From Tillandsia leiboldiana (taxonomy: Eukaryota; Streptophyta; Magnoliopsida; Poales; Bromeliaceae), in NCBI GenBank assembly GCA_029204045.2, contig CM055072.1, forward strand, positions 9,178,854 through 9,242,853: DNA of 64,000 nt, given 5' to 3'. The notes beneath the pieces are model-generated. The model worked only from the letters and a program-made list of their open reading frames with translations, was not told where the DNA came from and did no database searches. Position 1 is the stretch's first letter. The number at the start of each line of letters is the position of its first letter. Shown piece by piece: positions 30,205-42,436 of the stretch. The position numbers and the translations under genes are program-made.

Positions 30205-32519
30205 TCCATGTCTCATATAAACCCAATCACAATTCCATCCACATCCGATGTGGGACTATTGGGGCGTCACAGACTCCCCCCGTTTAGACCTTGTCACGCC
30301 CCGAGTTTTGAAAAGCAGGCTAATTTTTTTTTTTTTTTTTTTAAATCAGAGTTCGCAAACCAGGCGTAACAGACCGCCACATGTATAGTAAATTCCCTGC
30401 CCAACTGGACAGATCCTTTCCTATACATGCACGGCTAATCGCAATCAGTCAATATCAGAGTAGTCTAAACTACGCATGCAAGACTAGTCAATTTATAATA
30501 ATTAAACTGAAATGCGGAAAATAAAATACACTGACTAAATAAGGGTCGATACTATCGCAATCGTCTCACCAACGTGTCCCGATATCCCATCACCCAGCGA
30601 CCTGAAAAACAGTCACCCGAGGGTGTGAGATACACCGGAGTGTATCCCAGTGGGCACGACGAGCCGAGAAATAGCTAATCGTACCTACTGGGTACAATAA
30701 TCTGCGGATAGTAAAAATCATAGGGCTATTAAGATGGAAGGAAAGCTAGAGCACAAGGTTTAGGGATTACCTGGGTGGTTCCCCGGCAACCGGAGGCGGC
30801 GGCGGCCGAAGGTGCAAGCTCGGGCAACCTTGGGTGCAAACAATGGAAACTTTACTTCTACCACTCATGGTCCACATTCACCTATATGGGAAGTTTAATA
30901 GGAACTATTAGAGCATACCTGGGTCAAATCCCGGCGGCGGAAAGCGCCGGCGACGCGCGGTGGCCGAAGTTGCAAGCTCGGGTGCAATAAGTGGTGCAAC
31001 TCCGGTGCGCACAAATCCCACGTTAGGATTTACATGCAAGTGCATGAGAGGCTTATCAGAGACTAATGGAACATACCTGGGCCGCTATCCCATTTGACGG
31101 AGCTCCGGCTATCGCCGGAGATCGAAATCATCAAAGCTCGGTGAAGATGGTCACCTCTAATGGCGGATTCCGGCCGGCGAGGCCTGGGCCGGCGCAAGAT
31201 GGACCAAAATGTTCCTCTCGGTGTCCTGATGCTTGCTGACGTGATGGCCGGCAGCATGGGTGCACGGCGGCGCCGGACGGAGGAATTCCGGCGAAGTCTC
31301 AAATAGTTCGGATCTAGGGCTTTGTCATGCGGCGCGGATCCTTGTCCGATCAACCCCAAACTTTAGGGAAAGCTTGCAGTCGCCCAGAGGAGCAAGATCA
31401 ACGGTTCTGATCTTGAGTACAACGGTCCGATGGGTCCCGAGATCAAGATCGGCTTTAACCGCAATATTCCGGTGACACAGCACCCCCGCCGGCAAACGGA
31501 GGCACGGCGACGATCCGGACTCGTCGGAAAGCTTAGAGGAGGAGGTGGTGGCCGCGGCGGCGCACGGCGGCGGCCGGTGCGGGGCTCCGTGAGGTGCGGC
31601 AGAGAGAGTGGAAGAAGGTGGAGGGTGCGGCTAGGTCAGGGCTACGGGTCTAGGGTTAAAAGGAAAACCCTAGCATAGTTGGTGTTTAAATAGTGCATTT
31701 AGCACAATTGCATTTTAACCCCTTAACTTATGACATTTAGAGCTGGGTCCTTTACAGCATGTTCATCTTGCATCTTAGACCCTCACCACGGAGGTGGCAC
31801 GCAAAACGAGACATGAAATACTAGGGTTTATTGTGCAAATACCACATTTTTCGCTTATTTCACGCTTTTCGAGGCGTTCTGGTCGTCGAAACGAAAAATG
31901 GACTTTGCTACGACGTCCGGCTCGACGAAACCTATCAGGTAGTGATTTTGGTTCGCTAAAATTTAGCTCCATAATTTTTAAATTCCATCTTATACTGTAC
32001 CGAAACACAGTTATCGCGCTTTTCGAGGCTCTAGGGCCGTCAAACGGAAATTCCGTCAGCGCCATTGCGTCCAGAACGACGAAACCGTTCAAAATGACTA
32101 CCTGGATCACTATGTTCGGAATCCGAACAGTAAATTAGTTAACGTTACATTCGTCGGAGTCCCGAAAATTAAGATTACTGTTCATCTACAGTGCCAACTT
32201 AAGTGATACTGTGCGCAGAGGGCACTGTTACATTGGTCGCGAGCTTCGTCCACTTCTTTACTGAATTCTGGAAGATCCGACCGTCAGATCGAAAAGTGCT
32301 GAATATAAATCTCGCTCAGTTCGGCGAGACGATCGCAACGGTCAACTCAGATTTCCAAAATCATGTCCGGATTGAAAAATAGCCTTTTTATCTCGTAAAT
32401 CGTGCAACTCGCCCACTGGCAATTGGCTAAATAAATCAACTAGGGTCTTTTGAATTCGAAAACGACTATAATTCTACTTTTAATCTATTTATTAAAATAA
32501 AATATTTCGAGTTCCTACA

Positions 32520-33422
32520 TCACTTACAACTTAAAAGAAGTTTCGTCCCTGAAACTTACAACTTAAAAAAAAGTTTTGTTCCCGAAGCTTAAACTTAACT
32601 AAACCACTATTAAGCCTCTAACAGGTTCGCAGTAGTGACAATCAATCACAAAATATCGGCAACTCTCAGGCTACTCTTTTAGACCCAATCTGATACTCCC
32701 CATTACAGGGCAGAGTATTTTCTCATTTCTTTCGACAGTACGTTGTCTGCAGCCAACGTGCTTACCAAAAGAAAAGCGAAATACCATAGATCTGTCGCCA
32801 ACAACTAGTTGGGGGCACAACCTATATCTGAAGGTACGTCACATACCTCCCATCACAGTCTCTATGTCGATGACATAACATCTACCGAGGGTCACTACCA
32901 TCTCGTGGTCATGAATGTCACCCTGACAACTCACGAGAATCTGGAACCACATTCCAACATTCACTGACACCACACTAGAATTGTCGCATAGGTCAAAATT
33001 TTAAATCCTACACAAACCAGGATTACCAACGGGCACGTAGGCCACTGAACTATAACACGGAAACATTGAAGGATCAACAAGTTGATCAATCTCTGGCAAA
33101 CTGTAAGGCTGGTGCAATACAAGCAGTCTTCTGCTGCTGTGCCATCAGCTAGACGATTACGACAAGAACGGTGGTCTAACATTTAACCACTGTAACTAAT
33201 CCGAGCCCTTTGGCTCCACTGAAACATCAAGCCCACGGCCGAAACCATGACCGCGGCTAACCCTTTACTAACAACGATCCCAAAAATGCGAACACGAAAC
33301 ACACTTGAGCTCTAATCCATTTTGCCAAAACCCTGCGCTCTCTCGTGAACACAAGTCATCCTAGGGTTCGTTCCTAGCCAAACTTAGGCATCGTATTCCT
33401 ATTTCTCTGATACCATCTAATC
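32520..33422 (-). mobile_element. Internal region of the derivative (about 0.9 kb, non-coding)
   Basis: Collinear with 4585-5463: GAAGTTTCGTCCCTGAAAC next to the PPT end, the same middle blocks, and PBS (minus TGGTATCAGAGAAATA) at 33400-33415. One extra GTTTTGTTCCCGAAGC segment is a diverged tandem copy of the PPT-side block. No domain is recognisable. Confidence 0.8.
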
Positions 33423-36400
33423 ATGCAGATCTATGTACTGAAAAAGCTGATGAACAGATATATGTATATGATGTGTCTCATGTAGATCAAGGTCTATCAA
33501 AAATGATCATCTAGCAAATAGATCCAGTCATCGGGACTAATCGTAACAGATAATGTCAAGCACAAGTGTATATGACAATCCAGAGGAATCAATGTCTATC
33601 GGGAAGATCATGTGATATATAGATGAAGTCATCATGGGTTATATAGATCAAATCAATAAGCTAATAAACAGGTATATGAAATCATAGTGCGTCTCAGTCG
33701 ATCAAGATCTATCAGGAGTAGTCATAGAGCATGTAGATGTAAGCATCAGGGGTATATGACAGGTCTAAGGAAATCCATATCAATCAGAAGGATCATGTAG
33801 ATAAAATCAACAGGCTAGTCAATAACAGGTGTCCGACTGGACTAAAGCAACCAGAGGGCCGAAAAGATAAAGCCCGGACCGAAGATAACCCACCTGAATG
33901 TAGGCCGATCCAACGACTCCAACAGAAGGCTCATGGGCCGGAGTCAGACTGCAAGGACCTGGATCATGAATACTAATCAGGGACATCTATAAACTGTTCT
34001 TTTACAACGAAGTACGCGAAACTCGCGCCGAAAGCCGTTAAACCGACGATTTTGCCGGTTCTCGGACCGATAACCAATTTTCGCTCAACAGGAGCCGTTG
34101 GATTCCTAACGAAAAGCTTAGGAATCATGTACACACTGCCCTAGACAGCACGCATTGCTACAATTGCATTTTGACCCCTAGGGTTTCCAAAAATCACACT
34201 TTTATAGCTTTTTGAGAGCCGTTTTCGCTCGTTCTCTTAACTGGAAAATCATTTTTACGAACCGTCACTTCCAGCAGGTGACATTTAACTTGATGAACAC
34301 CGTGCTCACCAATTTGCGGCAGCACGGAACCCGAGGAAAACTTCGGGCCATAATATACTCCTCTAACCCAGCCTAAATGCATTTTTGTTTCTCCGGCTTA
34401 TCAAAAACCATTTCTAACGCGAGCATCGCGTCCAGTGACCCCAAATTAGCCAGGGACACACTGTCGCGGCTTCGCAAACAGCCCCAAATGCTACTACGGG
34501 CAACTATTCGCATAAGCTTAGTTTTTAATACAACTTTAAATCCATTCAACAACAACCAAAATGTTATATATCAAAGTGTCTCTGGACAGTGCCAGGACAC
34601 CAGGGCTCACCCTATTTTCAGTCCAAAACTGATGGATCAACCAGATCCAAGTCCCTCGCTCTCTAGTGGACAACATTGCTCCACACACCAATCCACACAG
34701 CCAAGATTGGATCTGAAGTGAGCATCAAGCTCAGGGGAGTGTGTGTAACAACTTTCATATTTTGATCATGGCCAGAATCTGAACTTAGAATCATTGGGAC
34801 ATTTCATCGAGCATCTAATGGGCATCATTTATATACAAACAACTAACTCTAGCCCCAGGATTTGCCTTCTTTACTTCTACCACTCATGGTCCACATTCAC
34901 CTATATGGGAAGTTTAATAGGAACTATTAGAGCATACCTGGGTCAAATCCCGGCGGCGGAAAGCGCCGGCGACGCGCGGTGGCCGAAGTTGCAAGCTCGG
35001 GTGCAATAAGTGGTGCAACTCCGGTGCGCACAAATCCCACGTTAGGATTTACATGCAAGTGCATGAGAGGCTTATCAGAGACTAATGGAACATACCTGGG
35101 CCGCTATCCCATTTGACGGAGCTCCGGCTATCGCCGGAGATCGAAATCATCAAAGCTCGGTGAAGATGGTCACCTCTAATGGCGGATTCCGGCCGGCGAG
35201 GCCTGGGCCGGCGCAAGATGGACCAAAATGTTCCTCTCGGTGTCCTGATGCTTGCTGACGTGATGGCCGGCAGCATGGGTGCACGGCGGCGCCGGACGGA
35301 GGAATTCCGGCGAAGTCTCAAATAGTTCGGATCTAGGGCTTTGTCATGCGGCGCGGATCCTTGTCCGATCAACCCCAAACTTTAGGGAAAGCTTGCAGTC
35401 GCCCAGAGGAGCAAGATCAACGGTTCTGATCTTGAGTACAACGGTCCGATGGGTCCCGAGATCAAGATCGGCTTTAACCGCAATATTCCGGTGACACAGC
35501 ACCCCCGCCGGCAAACGGAGGCACGGCGACGATCCGGACTCGTCGGAAAGCTTAGAGGAGGAGGTGGTGGCCGCGGCGGCGCACGGCGGCGGCCGGTGCG
35601 GGGCTCCGTGAGGTGCGGCAGAGAGAGTGGAAGAAGGTGGAGGGTGCGGCTAGGTCAGGGCTACGGGTCTAGGGTTAAAAGGAAAACCCTAGCATAGTTG
35701 GTGTTTAAATAGTGCATTTAGCACAATTGCATTTTAACCCCTTAACTTATGACATTTAGAGCTGGGTCCTTTACAGCATGTTCATCTTGCATCTTAGACC
35801 CTCACCACGGAGGTGGCACGCAAAACGAGACATGAAATACTAGGGTTTATTGTGCAAATACCACATTTTTCGCTTATTTCACGCTTTTCGAGGCGTTCTG
35901 GTCGTCGAAACGAAAAATGGACTTTGCTACGACGTCCGGCTCGACGAAACCTATCAGGTAGTGATTTTGGTTCGCTAAAATTTAGCTCCATAATTTTTAA
36001 ATTCCATCTTATACTGTACCGAAACACAGTTATCGCGCTTTTCGAGGCTCTAGGGCCGTCAAACGGAAATTCCGTCAGCGCCATTGCGTCCAGAACGACG
36101 AAACCGTTCAAAATGACTACCTGGATCACTATGTTCGGAATCCGAACAGTAAATTAGTTAACGTTACATTCGTCGGAGTCCCGAAAATTAAGATTACTGT
36201 TCATCTACAGTGCCAACTTAAGTGATACTGTGCGCAGAGGGCACTGTTACATTGGTCGCGAGCTTCGTCCACTTCTTTACTGAATTCTGGAAGATCCGAC
36301 CGTCAGATCGAAAAGTGCTGAATATAAATCTCGCTCAGTTCGGCGAGACGATCGCAACGGTCAACTCAGATTTCCAAAATCATGTCCGGATTGAAAAATA

Positions 36401-36538
36401 GCCTTTTTATCTCGTAAATCGTGCAACTCGCCCACTGGCAATTGGCTAAATAAATCAACTAGGGTCTTTTGAATTCGAAAACGACTATAATTCTACTTTT
36501 AATCTATTTATTAAAATAAAATATTTCGAGTTCCTACA
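33423..36538 (-). repeat. 5' LTR of the derivative, terminus deleted
   Basis: Starts ATGCAGATCTATGTACTG directly after the PBS spacer, in place of the TGTCACGCC terminus. That sequence is normally about 1.2 kb inside the LTR (for example 39303). Nine bases (CATCTAATC) are shared by the PBS spacer and the LTR at the junction. Confidence 0.8.
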
Positions 36539-36688
36539 GACCTGACGTCCCCGTCAGCCCAAACACACACACAACAGCCCAAGATCACCAGGCGGTGTGA
36601 GACTTGTCTCGCTAGCCCTGCCATCTAGACCCAGGCTCAGCCGAAACTCGCCGCACACTTCCGGCTGGTTATTGGCTCTGATACCAAA

Positions 36689-36846
36689 TGTAACAAGATG
36701 TGAAAACTGACAAGCAGCTGTATATCATGTATCTACGGAATCAATGTCTATCGAACAATCATGCGGTATATAGATCAACTCATCAGATATAATCAAGAAT
36801 AGGAGTACTGACAAGCAGATGTATATGGTGTGACTAAGGAATCACT
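36689..36846 (-). other. Patch of gypsy LTR sequence inside the TRIM LTR
   Basis: TGTAACAAGATGTG..GACTAAGGAATCACT matches 8665-8816 of the solo long LTR with a few differences. It replaces the TGTAACGACCCGG end seen in the partner TRIM LTR. The junctions share ATGTAAC on one side and CACT on the other. Confidence 0.8.
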
Positions 36847-36912
36847 AGTAATAATAACTGGGCTTAAGCATTTTGGGCTGTAGTTTGGCCCAACGAGTTA
36901 TTATTGCTAGTG
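36843..36912. repeat. Invertible 70-bp segment, orientation 2
   Basis: CACTAGTAATAATAACT (36843-36859) to AGTTATTATTGCTAGTG (36896-36912). Exact reverse complement of 30135-30204, including the C/T difference in the arms. The inversion extends a few bases further (CTAGTGGGCCG against CGGCCCACTAG). Confidence 0.9.
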
Positions 36913-37291
36913 GGCCGTGTCTCATATAAACCCAATCACAATTCCATCCACATCCGATGTGGGACTATTGGGGCGTCACAGCTAATGACCGTTGTGAGTG
37001 GAGTGCAGCTCCTCACAAGGTCGGCTAAGGCTAGCGAGACGAGTCTCACATCGCCTGGTGCTTGTGAGTGTGCTTGAGCCTGACGTGGACGTCAGGGCTT
37101 AAAGGGGGGAAGAATGTGACACCCCGGAATTTGGATTAGTCCTATATATAAATGATATAATAGGACTAAAATCTCTTAACCCGGCTATAACATTTTGGAT
37201 GGTAGCAAGATCCAAGAGGTTGTGAGAGTTAAGCGTGCTAGAGCTAGAGTAGATCTAGGATGGGTGACCCCCTGGGAAGTGGGGCGTCACA

Positions 37292-38111
37292 AAGACCCTT
37301 CCCTGTGGAGTTCCCCGTGGAGCCGCAGCCGAGCTGAGGTGGACCCAGCCCCAGCGCCGCCGTGAGCCGCCGCGGAGGTCACCTTCCTATCCAAGTTTTC
37401 CGGCGAGGTGAGTTCTTGGAAAAGATTTATTTTAAAAAGACTTTGGACCACAATAGTTTGTTCCTGACGTTGAGAGGGCTCTCTCTGTGAAGTTGGAACC
37501 GTCGCCGTTGTCCCCGTCGCCGGCGAGAGCGTGGGTTGCCGGAATTATCCCTTTTGGCCGACGTCGGGCGCCGCCTTCATGCGGCCGTTGGAAACAAGAT
37601 CAAGACCGATGATCTTTGTCCCCTCGTCGACTGCAAGCTTCCTCCAAGATTTGGGGTTGATCGGATAAAGATCCACGCCGCCAGTCGAAGCCCTAGAAAC
37701 GGGTCTTTAAACACTCCGGCCGAGCCTCGCCGTCCGGCGCCGCCGCTTGCTCCCGACCCCAGCCACCACTGCAGGAAGCTTCCTGGCGCCGAGGTGATCC
37801 TTTTGATCAAGGTTGCGCCGGGTCTGGGGCCGCCGACCGGATTCCGCCATTAAAGAGTCCATTTTCCGGCGAACTCCTTTTCCGGCGATTCCGGGGCTTC
37901 GCGCGGTGGGCAACCAACTCAGGTATGTTCAGTATGTTAGTTTGGAGCTCCCCAAACCTTTGCATGTGAACTTGAACGTGGGGTTTAATATTTGTGTAGT
38001 TGCACCAATCCTCGGATCCGTGCTCACCTCCGGCCGCCGCCGCCTCTGGTCGTCGGCGGTGGGTCGGACCTGGCTCAAAGGTTTTCTGGGAGGTCCCTTT
38101 AACTTGGTGCT
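37292..38111 (+). mobile_element. Long LTR from 28831, second segment
   Basis: Continues the GC-rich LTR body after the Cassandra TSD (CCTTCCCTGTGGAGTTCCCCG..). It has a GTGAGTTC donor-like site at 37408, then is interrupted at 38112. Frames at 37536-37853 and 37813-38130 are GC-rich LTR frames. Confidence 0.75.
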
Positions 38112-41100
38112 TGTCACGCCCCGAGTTTAGAAATCAGGTCTGAATTTTTTTTTTTTTTTTGTTTAAATCAGAGTTTGCAAAACAGGCGTAACAGACCGCC
38201 ACACATATAGAAAACTCTCTATTCCACGAACAGAGACTCCCCTATATATGCACGGCTAGGCTAGTAATCAGCGACAGATATCTCAGTACAACTACTAATC
38301 TATTCAGCAGGAATAATCAGAATTAAGTTATTACATCATCAGTTTTAAATGTCTAAATCAAGATAAGCTGGAATAAAATGCGGAAAGTAAATGTCTGCAA
38401 AAGTCATCAATATGTAATGCTCATGGGGACAGCTCTATCGTAATCGGCTCACTGGATCATCCCGACATCTCACCACCCGACGGACCTGCAACAGTCACCC
38501 GAGGGTGTGAGATACACCGGAGTGCATCCCAGTGGGCACGACGAGCCGAGAAATAGCTAATCGTACCTACTGGGTACTAAAATCTGCGGATAGTAAAGAT
38601 CTGTAGGAAAAGCTGGAAACATAGATGTCTACTAATAATCAGAAATAAAACTGCAGGTAAGAATGCTGAACAATCAGGGTATCTCAGAAATAACTATCAT
38701 GAAAACTGTAGAGCATGCAGGCCGGAAATCAAAGTCAACTACAAGGATCATGTATAAAGAACTGCAAGAGATAAAAATGATACAAGCATGTCTACAGATA
38801 ATAGTGCTGGAACAACTGAGCAACTGTAAGAGTAAAAGTAATGCGTCAAAGGTAGAAAACCAAATATCCAATCATGTGCCAATATTGGTCTCAGAGAACC
38901 TCAGGCAATGCCACTGTTCGGCACCTTTTTTCGGCTGACATAACCTTGTCGAGGGCTCACGGGTCTATCATCAGACCACTTTACCGGTAAAGAACAATCT
39001 CCACGGGGAGCTACCCCGGCCATGTTCGTGAAGTACAGCAGTGCATGGCAAATCATAATGATCAATCTCACGGTCTAGTGACCGGGTAGTCGGCAACGTG
39101 CCGAGATCCCAACAGGGAATCATCTGTCTATATCTATCCATCGGAATCAATCAATCTTGCATATCGAGTAGTATCTATCAATCAGGATCAATCAATCATG
39201 CATATCGAGTGGTATCTATCAATCAGGATCTGTCAATCATGCATATCAATAATATCTCGAATAACATCTCAATGACAGGAATCAACAGGTGTCATCTAAT
39301 CATGCAAATCTATATACTGAAAAAGCTGATGAACAGATATGTATATGGTATGTCTCATGAAGATCAAGGTCTATCAGAAATATAAAACTGATAAACAGGT
39401 ACGTAAGATATGTCTCACGTAGATCAAGATCTATCAGGACTAATCATAGGGCATGTCAATACAATCATCAAGGCTAATCTAGATAAAATCAGCAGGTATA
39501 TATGATGAGTCTAAAAGAATCAATGTCTATCAGGGGATCATGTGATATATATGCAGTCATCATAGGCCGTATCGGTATAATTCGCAGGCTGGTCAAAAAA
39601 AAAAGGGTGTCCGACTGGACTAAAGCAACCAAAGGGCCGAATAGATCAAGCCCGGACCGAAGCTAACCCACATGGATGAAGGCAGACCCTCGAACTCCCG
39701 CACAGCTACTGGGAGGCTAGTGCTGAACAACTGGGCCCTGTATCAGTAACCGTAATCAGTAGTAGACTCGCACAACCCATCCCGACGACGCTACACTAGC
39801 GGAAAACTTAAACGGGTCAAATCGGTCGGTTTATCGATCAAAATCTGATTCCTGGTCAACGGGGACCATCGGAACCCTACAAAAATGGCCAGGTAGTGCG
39901 TAGGTGCTGTCTAAGGTCAGCTAGGGTGACCATCTTGCATTTAAGTCCAACAAGTATCAAAATTTGCATAAAATAGTAAGTTCTTTACTGTTTCGGCTTG
40001 TTCGTAAAATCCGGGAATCCAAATTTGACTCCGTAAGTGCCAGCGTGTCACATTTGATGCGAGGAACCCCGTGCTCACAATAATTGGGCTGAGACCAAGC
40101 CCGATACAAAGTTGGCCCATAATGTTCTAAGGTCCAATTTACAACTTTGATAAAACTCAATATACACTTGATCAAATTGAGACCTAGCTAGAGCATGGCA
40201 TTCAGTAATGACAGAGGAGTGGTGTGCTCACCTTGCGCGCGCCGGAGAGTGGCCGGAGAGTCGCCGGAGCAAGGTGGAGCAACCACCAAAGAATGAGCAA
40301 GGCTCGGCTTGGTGTTCTTGGAACAACAGTGGCTCAGACCTGGAACCAAGGTGAGCATCAGTTAGAAGAGGTCCCCAGAAGGTCTCGGGTCCATGTGGGG
40401 TCGAGTCCCGGCGGCCGGAGGCGGCGGCGGCCGGAGTTAAGCCGAGAAGGTGACCTCGGGTGCAAGTACTGTAACCGAGCTGCAGGGCATTCTAACCCAA
40501 AATAAAATCATGGGGGGCTTCATTAGGGTCTGTAGGTCTTACCTGATGGTTGGCCGGAGCCCCTGAGCGGCGGGGATCGCCGGAGTTGGAGCTTGAACCG
40601 AGCTCGGGTGCAACCTGAGGGGTCATCTTTCCGACGTTAGGGGTGCCATGCAACATGATAGGGAGACTCCTACAGACCACAGGGGCTTACCTGAGGGGTT
40701 CCCGGTGGCTGAGGAGCGCCGGAAAGGCGGCGCCGGAGAAGCTCGGGAAAGCTTCAACAGCCGCTAATGGCGGATTCTGGCGGCGGAGCTCCGGGCTGGT
40801 GCAACTTGGATGGAAAGGTTCCACTCGGCGCCAGGAAGCTTCTGGTGGCAGTGGCCGTCGGTGGGAGGCCGCGGCGGCGCCGGACGGCGGCGGTCGGCAA
40901 AAACGCCAAAATCGGGTTCACTAGGGCATCACCGCGCGGCTCCGATCTTGATCCGATCGAACTCAAACTTTCGGGAGGTGTTGCAGTCGTCCAGGGAAGG
41001 TGATCCAACGGTGCTGATCGCCGGATCAACGGTCGGATAGCCGCGACGCCGAAGATCGGTCAAAGAAACGATAATCCGGTGATGTGGCCTCCGCCGGCGA

Positions 41101-42330
41101 TCGGGTAGGCGGCGATGGCTGGGGCTGCACCCGGAGAGTCGCCTCGGTGTTAGGAGGAACATGGACATGCCCAAGAGCCCAAACTAAAAGAAAATTTCCA
41201 ACAACTCACCTTCGCCGGAGATCAAGAAGAAGGGTGGTCTCTCGCGGCGGCGTGCGGCGACGGCTGGGTCCGGGATCACCTTGGCTCGGACGCGGCTTCA
41301 CCAGAGACTCCTCCAGATCAGGTCTTGGTCGTCCAAGCACCTCCCGAGCACCTTCTCTCCAATCACCCGAGATCAAAGTGATTCTTGATCTCACTCGTTT
41401 CCAGCGATGGGAGGGTTGCAACGGCTGGTACGGGCTGGCGAGGAGTGTGCGGAGAGAAGTGGAGAGTGGGTGAAGTCGTGGGATATAGGGATGAGGCAGC
41501 GGTTATAATACGGGAAGTGGAATATATTCAAATTGTGCACGTATTGCACAATTGCAATATAACCCCTCCAGCATTTGGCATTTTGGGTTCTGGTCCCTCA
41601 CAATACAACCTCTCACACTTAAGTCCCTTCCCCATGCAGTGGCACGCTTTCCGAGGCAACAAATCTAGGGTTTTATGTGCAAAAGTTGCACTTTTCGACG
41701 CATTTTTCATTTTTCGAGAAAATTCGAGCGTCGAAACGGAAAATGGACTGCGCCATGACGTCCGGCTCGACGAGACCTATCAGGTAGCGATTTTTGATTT
41801 TCGAAAAACTGCCCGGATTAAATCTCGGTCCATAAAATACAGTCCCAGAATACAGTTTTTACGTTTTTCGAGACTTTGAGTCGTCAAACGGAAATTTCGT
41901 CAGCGCCATTGCGTCCAGAACGTCGGAGCCATTCAAATCGATTACCTGAAGTGCTATGTTCGGATTCCAGACAGTGAATTGGCTCAACGTTGGCGCGAAG
42001 GGGCTCGAAAATTAGGGTTTACTGTTCATTGTACCCTCGACTTAAGTCGCGGGTCCCGCCCGCTTCTTCGTCGATTTCTGGAAGATCCGACCGTCAGATC
42101 TGAACAAGTTTAATATGGTTTTCACTCAGTTCGTCATGACGGTCATACTCGTGGTCTCGGATCTTCGAGTTTAGGCTCGGATTGAAAGGCGATATTTCTG
42201 GCCCACTAACTGTGCAAATTACACTGCAGAAAAGGGGCACTTAGACTACGGGTGCTTTTCATGATCCAAATTCAACTTGACTCAAATCAATTTCATTTCT
42301 TTATTTATTTTCAAAATTCAAGTTCTTACA

Positions 42331-42345
42331 TCTCTCCCACCAAAA
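42331..42345 (-). promoter_or_regulatory. Polypurine tract of the 38112-47142 element
   Basis: On the minus strand TTTTTGGTGGGAGAGA runs into the LTR start TGTAAGAACTTG, preceded by CAGGGACGAAACTTCC. Confidence 0.75.
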
Positions 42346-42436
42346 AGGAAGTTTCGTCCCTGAAACTTATAATTAAAAGGTCTTATTCCAGAAGCCTACA
42401 TCTTAAAGTCATGCTTTATGAAATGCTTATAATAGT

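Larger units (their letters stand above)
30292..36538 (-). mobile_element. Non-autonomous gypsy derivative with asymmetric LTRs
   Basis: Flanked by GACCT at 30287-30291 and 36539-36543, inside the internal region of the second TRIM. Left (3') LTR 30292-32519, internal 32520-33422, right (5') LTR 33423-36538. The last 1.67 kb of the two LTRs (30849-32519 and 34868-36538) appears identical, so the insertion is recent or has been converted. The remaining parts differ because each LTR has lost a different portion. There is no gag-pol. Confidence 0.88.
30120..36980 (-). mobile_element. Second TRIM, minus orientation, with nested insertion
   Basis: Flanked by GCTAA at 30115-30119 and 36981-36985. 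The minus-strand LTR starts TGTGACGCCCCAATAG and ends ..GTTACA. 3' LTR 30120-30271 (152 bp); PPT (minus GGGGGGAGTC) at 30272-30281; PBS TGGTATCAGAGCCAA on the minus strand at 36672-36686; 5' LTR 36689-36980 (292 bp). The LTR promoter reads GGGTTTATATGAG on the minus strand. Its own internal region is about 160 bp. The two LTRs differ by an inverted 70-bp segment and a foreign patch. Confidence 0.85.
29850..37291 (+). mobile_element. Cassandra-type TRIM with nested insertions
   Basis: Flanked by AAGAC at 29845-29849 and 37292-37296. LTRs of 177 bp (29850-30026 and 37115-37291) differ by one base that I can see (GTAGTTCTAGG/GTAGATCTAGG). PBS TGGTATCAGAGC at 30029-30040 and PPT AAAGGGGGGAAGAA at 37101-37114. 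The LTRs hold 5S rRNA-derived sequence, the defining trait of Cassandra. Its own internal region is only 30027-30119 plus 36986-37114; the rest is a second TRIM inserted at GCTAA. No coding capacity. Confidence 0.88.
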
